Assembly: GCA_029718625.1 (NCBI GenBank)
Contig: CM056395.1
Location: forward strand, 24,601,273 to 24,665,272
Origin: Synaphobranchus kaupii
Lineage: Eukaryota > Chordata > Actinopteri > Anguilliformes > Synaphobranchidae
DNA length: 64,000 nt
Direction of reading: 5' to 3'
The notes beneath the pieces were generated by a model that saw nothing but the letters and a program-made list of their open reading frames with translations, was not told where the DNA came from and did no database searches. Below, in pieces: positions 1 to 12,178 of this stretch. A program made the position numbers and the translations under genes. How positions within the stretch are numbered: the first letter of the stretch is position 1; each line of letters begins with the position of its first letter.

Positions 1-358
1 ACCTGACAGAGCTTGCAAGGATATGCCAAGAGGAATGGGCAAAAATGTCCAGAAACAAGTGTGCCAAGCTCGTAGCTTCTTTCCCAAGACGCCTTGAAGC
101 TGTAATCACTGCCAAAGGTGCAGCAACCAAGTATTAGGCTAAGGGTGTGTACAGACATGTAACCCCTAAATAACCTATTTTTGTCAGTAAAATAAAATTG
201 CATATTTTCTAAAAACCTCTTTTCACTTCGTCATTATTGGCTATTGGGTGTAGATGTTTGAGGCAAAAAATGAACTCAATCTATTGTAGTATAAGTCTGT
301 AACGTAATAAAACGTGGAGAAGGTGAAAGGGGTGTGCAGCCTTTCCGGCTTGACTGTA
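1..358 (+). mobile_element. 3' part of a Tc1/mariner transposon
   Basis: The transposase tail is followed by the conserved fish Tc1 3' end: AATCTATTGTAGTATAAG, a stretch with AAAACGTGGAGAAGGTGAA, then CTTTCCGGCTTGACTGTA and a TA at the boundary. The element runs off the left edge of the window. Similarity across the 3' terminal region is high, which suggests a fairly young copy. Confidence 0.82.
3..137 (+). pseudogene. Tc1-like transposase, C-terminal fragment
   Basis: The plus strand encodes LTELARICQEEWAKMSRNKC, then AKLVASFPRRLEAVITAKGA, then ATKY and a stop. It matches the end of fish Tc1 transposases (EEW...KLV...P.RL.AVI..KG..TKY). Only the C-terminus is inside the window; the catalytic DDE region would lie before position 1. 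The reading frame is open for all 44 visible codons. Confidence 0.88.
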
Positions 359-580
359 TAATAAAATAAAATGCACATTGAAAAACATAGAGCATAATCA
401 AAGCATTCTCGATTTTTATAATGTTTTTGGGAATGACTAATAAAAGTTCACATGTCAATTGGATAATCAGAGAATGGTTTAAAATGTACAGGGTTGAAAA
501 CATCAGCAACAACAAGATTTACACATACTATCACACTAAAGAAATGGACAACAAAAGACAACATGAAATGAATGCAGTTG

Positions 581-641
581 ATACACACACACACACACAC
601 ACACACAGACGCACACACACATACACACACACACACACACA
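581..641. repeat. (CA)n microsatellite
   Basis: About 60 bases of CA repeats with a few interruptions (CAGACG, CATACA). ORFs across it in both directions are low-complexity artefacts. Confidence 0.95.
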
Positions 642-2642
642 AAAAGAATACGTAGTCATGCTAGTGCATAGGTGTGTAAGAAAGGCTTTAACTCTAGACC
701 TCAGCCATGATGGCCCTTATTTAACAAAGCTTCAGTACTATTCAGAACTCAGTTCAATTAGTTTTGCAAAAGACAAGCAAAATCACACAGTTGTTTTTTA
801 CTCAGTTTTTTGTGACTTTGCATCGAGTTTTACTCTTGCTGTGATAAATATGGGCCATTGTTCAGATGGCAAAAAACTAAACCCAATTAAAAATAAATAA
901 ACAGAAGGGAATAAACCTTTCAGATAGACTTTCTGTTCTCCTCCCATGCAGAGAAAGTGGAATCCCAATTGGAAAATCTGACTTTGTTCCAAATCAATTA
1001 TTCAAATCATATCTGTTCCCTGTCTTAAGGAGGCAAACATAAATGCAACATTTCTTACAAAATTATTGACAACCTGTCATGGAATATTCATAGTTTTAGA
1101 AGGCAACAAAGAACAATTTGTGCCATTTATATCTGAACAATCAATTAAAAAAAGAATAAAAAGAGAACATGAGTCAAGCTTCAATGAAGCTTTAAGCTTT
1201 TGAGGCTTAAATGTTGTAAAATATACAATATAGCAATTGAAATGTTATGCTGATGACATGAGATCAGACTACTGCTTGGTCTATGTATTTCTGGAGTGGA
1301 TTTAACTGTGCTTTAATATAAAAAAGATGCACGCTATACAACCCAACATTTAACGTCGAATAACGAAAGCAGTCTTTATTTTTTGAAATAGATAACAGCT
1401 ATGCATCATTTGAACAAATTTAACAATCAAATTTGGAATTTAGATGCATTTTTATTGGAATGGAGGATGAGAAAAAAATGGCTTGTCGGTTATTAATCCC
1501 CTTTGTCAGCATAGAGTGAGAAGAAAGCAAGCTGAGGTCAATTACATTTGATATGCAATGTTTAGCTTTACTCCCATACTTGTCTCTCTGTAGGGTGCTG
1601 AGTGACAGCGTGGAGGAAGAAGAGAAAGAAAAGGAATAGAAATAAGCTCAGAACAACACATTGGAGAAGCACAAGTAACAGCAAACATGTTGGAGATAAT
1701 ATTATTATTTAGCAGCCGTTAGCTTCTACACTCAGAGGCCTGGCCTGTTGTTTTTTTTTCCCCCTGCAAGTCTTCGTCACAGTGAATGTTGTCCAATAGT
1801 CTGAATGAATGGGAAAATAAGGACGTTTCCCGTTCAGTCCTTACACACATTTCATTTCGGTGACCTGAACTCATAAAGTATATTTGGTTTGATTGATTAA
1901 TATGACACTTCATTATGCCTCCGAAGAAAGGAATTCAAATGTATTTTATTTTTTTCTGCAAGCGTATTTAATAAAAGATTTTTTTTTCCCCCGCAAAAGT
2001 GGAAACTCATGTTTCAATTTCTTACTCAAAGACTTGAAGGCAAATCGGCATAATGGAGTTCCACCCAAACGAGCATATTTAGTAAAAAGGACTTTTATTA
2101 CACTGCATGAAGGACTAAAGTAAGTTTAAAGTTTTTATCAGAGAGAAAGGTTAGTTCCCAGCTAGTCTACACATTCGATGGTTATATGCTTTCATTAAAG
2201 CGTTTCATTTCCCCGTACTTGGAACCCATTTGGCTTTATGGAGCGAAACCATTTACGAACCTCAAACCATTTACCATGTAAAATAAAACAATCTGTGCAC
2301 AACAAAACATAGTCTTGAACCAATTTACAGCCATTAAAACTGTAAATGGAAGAAATCAAGTTTCTTTCGGTTTAGCATTGGACATGACTCCAAGATCATG
2401 TTTGGAGAAAAAAGGTTCTCGTTAATGGTCTTTAGGCAATCAAGATTAGAATTTAACTCTGAATTACAAGTAAATGCAAGCCTTACACCATTTCTTCACA
2501 AAATCACATTTGGCGAGCTAGTTTCAGTGTTCGCGTTTGTGAAGAAAAAATAATAATATTTTTTGCTTTTACCAGTTAGTCAGATTTAAGGACAAATGCT
2601 GATTGAACCTCAGCCAATGACTCTGTGTAGCACAGATAATGG

Positions 2643-2782
2643 CCTGGATCAAATCACCCATTGTCTTTAACTCTGACTAAAAGCAAATGCTCCATGTATC
2701 CATCTACATAAGCCAAAACCTGGATCAAATCACCCATTGTCTTTAACTTTGCCTAAAAGCAAATGCTCTATGTATCTATACT
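2643..2782. repeat. 76-bp tandem duplication
   Basis: CCTGGATCAAATCACCCATT starts at 2643 and again at 2719. The following TGTCTTTAACT and TAAAAGCAAATGCTC blocks also repeat. Two copies with few substitutions. Confidence 0.9.
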
Positions 2783-4069
2783 AGTCAAAGCTAATGTTCG
2801 ACTGAATCCAGGCCAATGTTTCAGATATTTCTATGGAAACTTGTTTTCTATTGATATTTACAGTATATCTGACTTTAAATCCAGGGGAATTGGGAATAAT
2901 CCACTAGCTGTCTCTCGAGATTGTAATCATGGCCTCGGGTTTTTTCCTCTGCACGGCAGGCTTGTTGAGAAAATTGAGTGCGTGTACATTGAGTGTGTGT
3001 ACAATATCTGGTTTTGTCTATATCTGTAGAGATTTAAATGACCGGATGAGGAAACAATGTGATTTTGATCAACGAGGCCAGGAAGAGTCGCCTATGAAAT
3101 GTATAAATTTGTAAATAAACCAGACATTAGTAAAAAAAAGAAGGACGTCAAACAGACTCTTGGCAACATTACTGAGAGGGACTTACCATACGTGTGTGCT
3201 GACAGAACCCCTGAAACAATGACTACAATGAATGTACACTAAGACAGACATGAAACACAAGCACACAAGCTGTAGCAACTTTAAGTTCAGCTAAGCAGTC
3301 ACAGGAAAGAGCAGATATATCTGGCGCCCAGTAGGCCTCTAAGACCCTGTCACATCGCTGATTCGATTGTGGAATTTTTCTGATGATGTGCCACGTGTGC
3401 ACACAGTTTCAGTACAGATTGAACTAATGTTTGAAGAATGGTCAGATATTAAGGGCCTATTATAGTGTTAGAAAACTGTTATGTACATTGAACAGTTTTT
3501 CATTAGGTATGACTTTATAGGCTAGGTTGTATAATGCTTTCAGCAGAAATAAACCAAACTATATTTAATAATTTAATAATGTATAATGTACTATATTTAA
3601 TAATTTAATAATGTAAAGGGTTTACCTTAACCTTAAAAACAAAATCCAGACTCGCATGAAAACCCTTTTTTAACGCAAAAACCGTCACAAGGTCCAAGCC
3701 ATTGACTTTCCAGTTGACTTATCTATTTGTTAATAGCCGTTACTTTTCAAAACCAAGTCATACATAATCAATGGGAAGCAATGCATCTATTAACAGTTTT
3801 TCCAACGGTGCAAACGGGGAACCCCCGCACATAAAAGCGCAAATCTGAAATAAATTATTCAGATCCGAAACAGCGCCTTAGCCCCTTAGCTGGGCAGCCA
3901 CGATAATCCTCGTCCAGAACACATCCATTGAGAAACACAGCTGTTTGGGAGCCAATGCCTGTGTAAGGGTCAGATCAAACACGGTTGTCAAGAGGATTGA
4001 AGGGAGGGGAGGGGTGGGGTGGGGGGGGGGGGTAAAAGGAGGGGAGAGGGGGATAAAAGGCTAGCACAC

Positions 4070-4199
4070 CTTGTGTGTTGTACATGCTCACAGAAGGGTT
4101 GTTATAGACGGCCGATTCCCCAAGCAATGTGTTATAGGGATTGTTAGTGCCGTGAGGACGCAGGAGAGGCATTAGTTATAAGATGGTTAGCCATTGCTC
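4070..4199 (-). CDS. adgrl3: adgrl3 exon, tail cassette with one-base frame disruption
   Basis: A conserved tail exon read in two frames. After the acceptor CTGCTGCAG, the phase set by the preceding exon gives [11 protein letters not shown]. The familiar [20 protein letters not shown] and [12 protein letters not shown] then follow in the next frame, and the donor is GTGTGC. Latrophilin isoforms carry this block as one continuous peptide. The exon is 130 bp, but phase 1 on both sides needs a multiple of three, so there is one base too many near 4164-4172. Read literally it continues SPASSRH and stops at TAA. This could be a sequencing or assembly error, an allele, or a real truncating cassette. 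In mammals this cassette is alternatively used, so skipping it would rescue the frame. Confidence 0.82.
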
Positions 4200-7100
4200 C
4201 TGCAGCAGCCAGATAGAGACAGAGAAAGAAAACACACATATCAATCAGGCAAATGCATTGCTAAAAAAGAAAATGCCAACAATAAATCTCCTTTTCAGGT
4301 GTAGCAGTGCCGAACTGAAAAAAGACTGAAGGGTACAAGACCGTAATAACTGTAATATATGGACTATGGACAAGGGCAGAGCGATTTCAATGATTTCTTT
4401 CTTTTTTTTTTCCCCCCCATTTTGTTTTGTTTTTGTTTTGTTTAGTTGTTTCGTTCAATGGAAAACAATCACAATGCTCACGTCTGCGCCTTCACATTCA
4501 CACGGATAATGGAAGCCAGCTCGATGCAACAGTGTACAAGTACGTACAACGCAACGTTGTAATACATCCAAGACATATGAACGGGGAATTAAAACTTTGC
4601 CGTTCACCACCGCCCCCCCCCCCCTCCCCCCCAAATCTCCAATTCTCCTTCAACCGCCATGTCAGATTATGTCTGACATGGGGAGTGTGTTTGGAAGTCT
4701 GATTCAATAGTAGACTTTTTTTTTCAGATTTTTTTTTTTTTTAGTTAGCACAGGTTTGACCAATTTCCAATTCCATGTAACAGGCAGTCAGAAGTGACTG
4801 ACAACTTAACTTACCTTTTCATCAAAGCTACTCAGCACCTTAGGAAAAACCGTTCCCATTTCCTGCAAAATATATGGACCTCTGCCAATGCACAAAACTA
4901 AAAGACCACGGTTATGAGGGGTCGTATGGATAATTTTCTTTTCATGCTGGACCTAAGGGTGAACGAGGGTTATTAACCGATCTTCCAATATCACATTAGT
5001 TTGATATGGTGTGAAGTACATTCAGCACATACTACATTTTGAGGTCTTCTTGATGAATGTATATTCAAAGATGTGGTGGGCCTGATAAGGAAAGGTATTA
5101 ATTTTCACAGCTTTAAAACAGTGTGTAGCTTGGTTCTAAATCGAGGGATTTTGACCAATTATGGACGCAACCTGATTAATTAATACCTTTCTCCTGCTTT
5201 GGAAATGTACCCCGATCAGTTTTCACTCTACTACTGCTATAATCTGAGCTATTTCTCAGGAAAAAACTAAGCACATTTACATATTTAATATGGACCAATG
5301 CACTGAAAGAGTGAAGCTTTGGAAAATGTTTGACTATTTGTGCCGCAATCAATCCAGCTCAAAACATCAACGCTTCATGTTGTGACTCTTTCTTCCGTGT
5401 GATTGGTGGAGAGCGTGTTGCATTAGGTTGATTTTTTTAGGTCATTTTTACGTCTCAATTGTACCCGTCTGATTCTGAAAATGGGTGGAAGACATGCACG
5501 TCTCTTGTGCCAATTTCTTGTGTGTTACAGGGTTCTAGTTCAGGATAATTAAATTGGTTTACTGCTGTCCTTGTCATTTCTTCTCATTCCACATCAATGT
5601 TCTGTACACTAGTCCCTCCTACAGGTTTGCAGCCAAACCTACCAAATTCGGCCAGTAACTTCACCTGATTTGGCATTGCGTGTCTTGTGCTTTTTTGTGT
5701 AAATAGCTCAAATATTTACGATTTTATATCGAAAGATTTCCCATGGATTAATTAATAAAACGTTGAGAATCTGAAACACCACTTGCAGCTGATGTCACAA
5801 GCAGCCATTGCAGCTGTCACAGATACAGACCGTCTCCCTTGCAAAGCTTCTAACAGACAAAATCTCTGGCAAGGCGAGTAACATTAGCGGCATCAATGCG
5901 AAGTGTATTATTAGTAATATTAGTTCGTTTTTTCTGTTATAATTGTTGCGAGCTAACATGCGTATTTCAACAGTGGCTTTTTCAAGCCAATTTAAAGTTT
6001 GTCCTCAAACTTTCCTCTCTAGTTAAAGAGGGTCAATTCTGAGAAGATGTGATGCTCTATGGTAGGCTGATGTTTCTTAAGGGTTTTCTTCCTTTTTATT
6101 TTTCAAATGTATCTCTACTGCCTATTTCCCTAGACGGACTTTAAAAACCCTTAAATGATTGGCCCAGACGGCAAATTCCCTTCTCTCCACTGACTATGGC
6201 CTTCTCACTGTCCTCTCATTAGTATTCATTAAGGTAAGCATCGTAAAGCTCTTAAAGGTACTGAATTTTATTCTCCTTGTTTTATAGTGATGTTTTTCTG
6301 TTGGATTGCAGGTCAGTTTTGGACCGATCAACAGTACCTGTCTGTCTACTGTCTGTTATAATGTTCAGCAAAATCGAGGTGCAGCTGTATGCATGCACAC
6401 CGATGGCTGTTATATATCGCCCCCCCCACCCCCACCCCCTCCTACCTTGCCGTCAGTGGAAAAGAAATCTCAGGACTGTCTTGCTTACGAGCATAATTAT
6501 TGAGATCCTGATGCTTACTTTCTCTGGAGCGTCAATCCGTCAGCCTAACGGCTTATTAGTGTCCAAGAGAATCTGTGGCCCAGACCGATATAGTATACAG
6601 GGCCACCTTCCATCAACCTACACGGGTCTTCAGTGAGTCTCCCTTGCATGGAATTGCCGGCAAGCCTTTATTCTTTTCGCAAATATTAGCAAAAATAGAC
6701 AAAAACGAGTCCAAGTAACTGAGGACCTCTCACAGTCCGAAAACCATTATCTGGAGAGATTGTTTTCGCTCTTTTTCTTTAGATATAAATGATGTCCGCG
6801 CTTTATGTACGACAAAAGGTGCCAGAGTGATTGGTAGGTTGGCTGAGGTAGTGTAGAGGTACCTATAAGGACGAGTTCATAAAGCGTTGCTTGTATTGCA
6901 TGAGGCGTTTGGTTCACATCTTTCTTGTCAAGTTATAAGCCTTCTGCTTTGGAATTGAAATTACTTGAAAACCAGCCGTTCCCGGGGCCAATCACGGCAA
7001 ATGTCTGGAAAAATCCTATGTCTGTAAATAACACAGGCCACTCTAAAAATCATGAAGGGGATTATATTTGGAGTCAAAGAGAAAACTAGGGGGGGGGGGG

Positions 7101-7599
7101 GGGGTTCTCTTATACTGGTTATACACATCAGTGGTTTTTAGAATTTTTGGCAATGGAAGCAATCTGTAACGTAATGTCCTATGGGGTTTTGCTGTGTCTT
7201 TTAGCCTGTCTAGCAATTGACAGCCATCTAATATTTTGCAGAAAAATAAGTGCTGGCACCTGAGACGAGCCCCTCTATCTACACCCAAACCACACTGGCT
7301 TTGTCATTCAACTTCCGCTGTCAATTCTGCCCTTAGGAAGCGTAATCTTAAAATGCATTACTGGTACTCGGGTGTAAATAAGCACAATAAATTACTAAAT
7401 AAAGGTAATAAATGGCGAGTACCAGGCAGCTGACAGGGAAAGCGTGAACGACAGATGAGGCAATGGGTTGCAAGGGACCAGGCCTACCGCCGCCAACGCC
7501 GTTTAAACGCTCATTAATGTGCCGACAGGAAAACGAAAACCTGCCGCGGCCCCGCCGATCCGGAGCGGAGAGTCGGCGGGTTTCCGCCTCCGCCGTTAC
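4200..7599. other. adgrl3 intron, 3.4 kb
   Basis: AT-rich unique intron sequence with poly-C/poly-G runs at 4613-4624, 6419-6440 and 7089-7104 and T-runs near 4725. No exon or recognisable mobile element seen. The ORFs over the homopolymer runs are artefacts. Confidence 0.7.
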
Positions 7600-7696
7600 C
7601 TCTGTTCAGCGTCGCCGAGCTGTTTATGTCCCCCGTGATGAAGGACGACTCGGACTGCTTTCTGACCGTGTCGTTCCACATCCGGCGAATCCGGCT
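7600..7696 (-). CDS. adgrl3: adgrl3 exon, cytoplasmic tail ([11 protein letters not shown])
   Basis: This 97-bp exon encodes [20 protein letters not shown] followed by [12 protein letters not shown], ending with the first base of the next codon (phase 1). This block is nearly invariant among latrophilins; TGDINSSA fits ADGRL3 best. The acceptor is preceded by a clean CT-rich tract (CTCTCTCTCCTTCTCCTCTCCAG when read on the minus strand, in two pieces: CTCTCTCTCC and TTCTCCTCTCCAG). The donor is GTAACG. Serine-rich residues here are plausible phosphorylation sites. Confidence 0.95.
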
Positions 7697-9100
7697 CTGG
7701 AGAGGAGAAGGAGAGAGAGAGAGGGTGAGGAGGACGAGCCTCGTGGGAGGCAACCGCCGACAGGACGACGGCGGCCGGGGACATTGGGCGGAACACGGCA
7801 TAAACTAACGGCTCGCCGCCTGTCCAGTCAGAGGGAGCAACGTACCGCCGCTGACAGGCGGTTGATTAACCAACCCGCCACCCTTCTATGGTCTTCTGAT
7901 GGACTTAACTTTCTTTAAAATTTTTTAATTTTCATAACTTCTGCTCATCAGAGTACCATGGGAAATTTTCATGACTTGTTACATACTTGTTATTTATTTA
8001 TTTAGTTAGCCATTATCATTTTATAAAGGCCAAGTTCATGATTGTAAGCTTTCACAGAATTCAAATAACTGTCTGTAAAAATGTATACGCCAATAATCAA
8101 CCGACATACCATACTTTAACAGTTTGAGTCATTAGGCAGTCTCTTATTTATTTATTTTACAGCTTGCTGACTTTGAACAATAACAATGTGATTTTGTAAA
8201 GATGGAATAACCTCCCAGGTTTATTATAATTTTGAGGTCTGATGCAACATTAGCCTATATCACTGGTTCCAATATAAAATAAGTCACATTTAAAAAAAGA
8301 AGTATTCTCAAGGTGGTTTAGACTTTCACAATTTTACTCAAAGCTAGTGAGTGCATTGGTACAAATCAATAGAGCAATGGCCTCAAAGATGTCCAATCCA
8401 GATGGCCTTCTTTGTCCTCAAACTGACCACAGGGATGGCGGAAAATTCACTAGGAACCACAACGGTCCGGGTCCGGTTACCGATCAACACCACACACTGC
8501 AGAAAATATTTTTTTCTGACAATGTGTCGGCGGCAGTTCCTCGCTCTCTGACCTTCTGAACTTTGACATTTTTGGGGCTTTTTTCCCCCCCGATGTAACA
8601 CTGACGGGGCAAACATGTCATTCCCTGAATCGGAAAGGATCAAACTGCACGCACACTCAGCGGCTACAGCCCTAATGAAAACAATGCCGCCATTTGTCTG
8701 CTCGTCCGCATCCGCCATTAGACTGCTGCAAGCTGATTTACATATGAAAGCGTGCTGCTGTTGCCCCACTTATTTAAACATGTCAAAATTATGCTTTTGA
8801 GTGTGAACTGTCACACACAGTTTGAGCAATATGTCACAGAGAGACAAAATTCTGAATATTTTGTACGTGCAATAATTGCAGCTGAGACCAGTTGTTTACA
8901 ACACACTTGGGTGATTGCATGTTTATTTAAAAACCCACTGAGCTGACCGTCAATTACCACCTTTTTACAGCCAGCACTTAGAAGCTTATATAATTAAGGA
9001 TGATATATGCTGCTACCCAGCAACCCTTAGAGATATATTTCACTGCTGTAGTGGGTGTGATGTAGGCTTAAAAAAATAAATAAGTAAATATACATATATA

Positions 9101-9250
9101 CACTACCGTTCAAAAGTTTGGAATCACTGAGACATTTTTATGTTTTTGAAAGAGATTGATACTTTTATTCACCAAGGTAGCATTAAATTGATTTTTTTTT
9201 TTTTAAAACAGTCAAGACATTGATAATGTTACAAACTACTATTTCTATTT
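9101..9250 (+). repeat. DNA-transposon terminus (CACTACCGTTCAAAAGTTTGG)
   Basis: Begins TACACTACCGTTCAAAAG right after TA and continues through ATTCACCAAGGTAGCATT and AAGACATTGATAATGTTACA. This terminus is widespread in fish genomes. An inverted copy lies at 14110-14273, with high similarity over about 150 bp. Confidence 0.8.
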
Positions 9251-9394
9251 AATACTATTTCTAACTTAGCATTTGTAGCCATTTTTTACACATAGTCCCC
9301 CTGCCCCCATTTTAGGGCACCAAAAGTAATTATCATAAATTTAAATAAAGTCATCACTCATCATATTTTATATTTGATCACATATCCTTTGCAT

Positions 9395-9660
9395 GCCATG
9401 ACTTCCTGATGTCTGTGACCCAACGACATCGAAAGACTCTTGATATCTTATTTTCAGGTACTCTTACAAGCAATACTATAACCTGTCTGCATTTGAATGG
9501 ATCTCTATGGGAATTGGGGGGTGGGACTGGATTAAGCTGCAAATTACATGGGGATAGTATGGTAAAATGGCTCTAAGTCAGCAAGGGTCTGATGTATCAA
9601 ACAAGCCTCAAACCATCACTCTTGCTGGCAGATATGCAGTAGATATGGATGGATCACTTT
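9395..9660 (+). repeat. dispersed repeat, copy 1
   Basis: Blocks GACTTCCTGATGTCTGTGAC, AAGACTCTTGATATC, TACTCTTACAAGCAATACTA, GAATGGATCTCTATGGGAAT, AAGGGTCTGATGTATCAAAC and GATATGCAGTAGATATGGAT reappear, reverse-complemented and in the same order, at 48538-48800. Family unknown to me. Confidence 0.82.
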
Positions 9661-10284
9661 GAGGGGAGTTTCTTCTGACTTATTTTTCCGTAGAGTTTAA
9701 TAGGGAAATTTTGCACAACCCGGGTGGCAGTTGCCGTTGGTGCATTGGTCATGCTACTGAATCAATTCCAATGAATGTGCCAGTGCTTTCTGCGGATGGG
9801 AGATAAACAATTGACCGTAGTGTCAATCAGGAGAGGAGGTTCTCAGTCAGAAGGGTTTTCCTTCGACATGTCTGGGCAAGATTAGGACTGCAGAGGAATG
9901 CATCACCCTGGCAGAACACACCACCTATTCCACACTCTCCTGAAGCAATGACTCGGCCCGCAGGATAGAATTGGGCTTTCCAAACATGAGAAAACGTTTC
10001 GAGCTTCCCTCTCATTTCAGCTGGATACCTACATGTGTCGAGCTAAAGAGCAAACAAACAGCACCTGTGAATACTGGCGCTTAAGAACCTGAGGAGTTTA
10101 TTTTTGACGTGCGACGCGGCTGATTTTCTCATTTCCCATCAGTTCCGTCTTTGACGGTCCAATCTGCGAAAGAGAAAAAGGCTCCTAACGGTTCGTAAAT
10201 TGTCGTTCGGAGGAAGTAAACCAACGGCAGAGAAAAGGAGTGAGAGACAGAGCGAAGCGGGTGTCAGAAAAGTGCGCCCCCTAC

Positions 10285-10410
10285 CTGCGAACCTGTGGAA
10301 TAGCGCCCGGGTGTACGGGACACGGTGCTTTTCCCTGAGGTGATGGAGGTCTCCACGCTCTTCCCACTGCAACAGTGAGTCCGGAGACACTTCCCATATT
10401 CCTTACGGAC
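10285..10410 (-). CDS. adgrl3: adgrl3 exon, proximal cytoplasmic tail
   Basis: A 126-bp exon (42 codons, phase 0 to 0) encoding VRKEYGKCLRTHCCSGKSVE, then TSITSGKSTVSRTPGRYSTG, then SQ. RKEYGKCLR follows TM7 as helix 8. The CC pair is a likely palmitoylation site (inference). THCCSGKS and SRTPGRYSTGSQ identify ADGRL3 rather than its paralogues. The acceptor is CTCCGTAG and the donor GTAGGG. Because it sits in a different frame from the long ORF on the same strand, it is easily overlooked. Confidence 0.95.
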
Positions 10411-10501
10411 CTACGGAGGCATCAACGAGGACCTGATTAGGATACCTCGTCCCTGGCTTTGAATAAGGAATGCACCATACACCAAAACACAACACACGGT
10501 T

Positions 10502-10601
10502 GCTTCAGGGTATATCCAGCTGTATAAATGGACACTATGTTGTGTAAGTCACTCTGGATAAGAGCGTCTGTTAAATGCCCGTAATGTAATGTAATGTAAT
10601 G
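10502..10601 (+). mobile_element. SINE, 5'-truncated
   Basis: Shows the shared SINE body TATATCCAGCTGTATAAATG, the LINE-like core GTCACTCTGGATAAGAGCGT and CTGTTAAATGCC, and a tail of GTAAT repeats. The tRNA-like head is missing. Confidence 0.88.
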
Positions 10602-11392
10602 AATTCCGTTTCAGAATGCAGCCCCTAAACATGTTTAAGTTCATTTTTCCCGCTGGATTGATTGACAACTAATCACCCGGACGCAGAGGCCACGTCACCA
10701 GCTCCGCAGTGAGAACCGGGCTCCTCTCAGGAAACCCAGCTTCATCATTAAGCCCTGTGTACTCGTGGAAATAATGGCCTGCCTACACAACGGCCATTTT
10801 AGACTTTATTAATCCCCCCTGTGACACTACAAAACAGAAAGCCATGGAGGATACTCCCCCTACCATCATCAAAACTGAAATCAATTTCTCAGAGCTGGGA
10901 GAACACACTTATGTTATGCTATAATAAAATCCCAATATAACACCAACATAATGCCATTGATACATTTTTGTCTGGGGCTATATTATTATTAGCATACTTG
11001 TTTTTTTTATTATTATTATTTTATTTCTTTTTTCACAGAGCCACTGCAGAGAGTGAAATGCACTTTAGTTAGATGCCAACATTATGTAATTCAGGTCTCA
11101 GAGATTTTTTACTACATGGCACATTAATAGTTTCATCAATTATGTTGTATATTCTGTACTGCATAAGAGGGCAGACTGTGTGCAAGGACTCCTTCCGTTT
11201 TAGTCAGCAGGACATTAATGATATGAGAGATATATAGGCTACAAAGACCTGCTCATGTTCCTTCATAAATATGTATGCTTTCCTATACTTTGCATCTTTA
11301 GACTATATTCCAATTGAACCTCACAATTAGACACTGTGTCAAATCCAGTTTAAGCTACAGAGATTAGCTTTCATCTTGTAATAACGCTTATT

Positions 11393-11630
11393 TTACATTA
11401 CATTACTAACATTTAGCGGACACTCTCGTCCAGAATGACTTACACGTTTATACATTTTTTTTTTTTTAGCATTATTCAATTTGTATCAAATCTTACAGCT
11501 GGATATATACTGAAACAATTCAGGTTAAGTACCTTGCTCAAGGGTACAACTGCAGTATACTACCTGGGAATCAAACCTGCAACCTTTGGATCACAAGCCC
11601 AGTTCCCTACCCATTATACTACACTGCCGC
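11393..11630 (-). mobile_element. tRNA-derived SINE, near full length
   Basis: Read on the minus strand it starts GGCAGTGTAGTATAATGGG (A-box-like), then GGTTGCAGGTTTGATTCCCA (B-box-like), then TGTACCCTTGAGCAAGGTAC and the tail CATTCTGGACGAGAGTGTCC with a GTAAT end. The pol III boxes derive from a tRNA, but this is not a functional tRNA gene. Confidence 0.9.
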
Positions 11631-12178
11631 CCCCTCATTTAGCTGAAAATTATCGTGACCTGCTCTTGCTGACACAGCAAAGCCTTTTTTTTAGGGAATA
11701 ATGTCCGCAATATATTTTCCTTAATGGAATGAGAAGCGGTTCAGTGTCCCATTGTTGGCTCCAATGTCTCCATCCCCCATCCCCTAAAGAGCCAGAGAAA
11801 CAGCATGCGTGCTGGAAGAACCCAATAACCCACTTTCCTTTCCAGCCTCACTCCACTTTCAAGGCACAGGCCACTCGACGATCTCGACTGCATTCATTCC
11901 CCCCCCACTGTCCCCACATTTGTGAACATGTACACAGCTGAAATACATCATAGGTTGAACCAAATCACCCCTCCACCATCACACGAGAAATGGCTTCATA
12001 TGGGCCCTCTTGTTTATCTCCATGGATACCTTTAATGCTACATGAAGCCACTACAAAAAAATGACCTCCTCCTTTTATATATGAAAATGACAACCTATTT
12101 TTATATAGCCTCCTTTATTTATAAGATTTATAAGATACTCTTACCACGCAAATTGAATGTTTGGTATTAAAACCTTAC

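Larger units (their letters stand above)
359..4069. other. intron 3' of the last recognised adgrl3 exon
   Basis: No host exon could be recognised here on either strand. I looked specifically for the next tail block (LLNNARDTSVMDTLPLNG-type) and did not see it, so it should lie beyond the window. The stretch holds a CA microsatellite, a 76-bp tandem duplication, AT-rich unique sequence and a G-rich run next to the exon donor. Confidence 0.7.
7697..10284. other. adgrl3 intron, 2.6 kb
   Basis: Starts with the CT-rich acceptor tract of the following exon (sense strand), contains a GC-richer 8.4-8.8 kb part with two CCGCCATT motifs, a TA-flanked repeat terminus at 9101 and a dispersed repeat at 9395-9660. 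The rest looks unique. Confidence 0.65.
10411..12178. other. adgrl3 intron, 1.8 kb
   Basis: Contains a 3' SINE fragment (10502-10601) and a full-length minus-strand SINE (11393-11630). The rest is AT-rich intron without visible coding potential. Confidence 0.7.

Noticed and set aside
7463..7918. 151-codon plus-strand ORF with Arg-rich sequence
   Set aside because: Antisense of the tail exon and its CT-rich acceptor tract; explained by composition.
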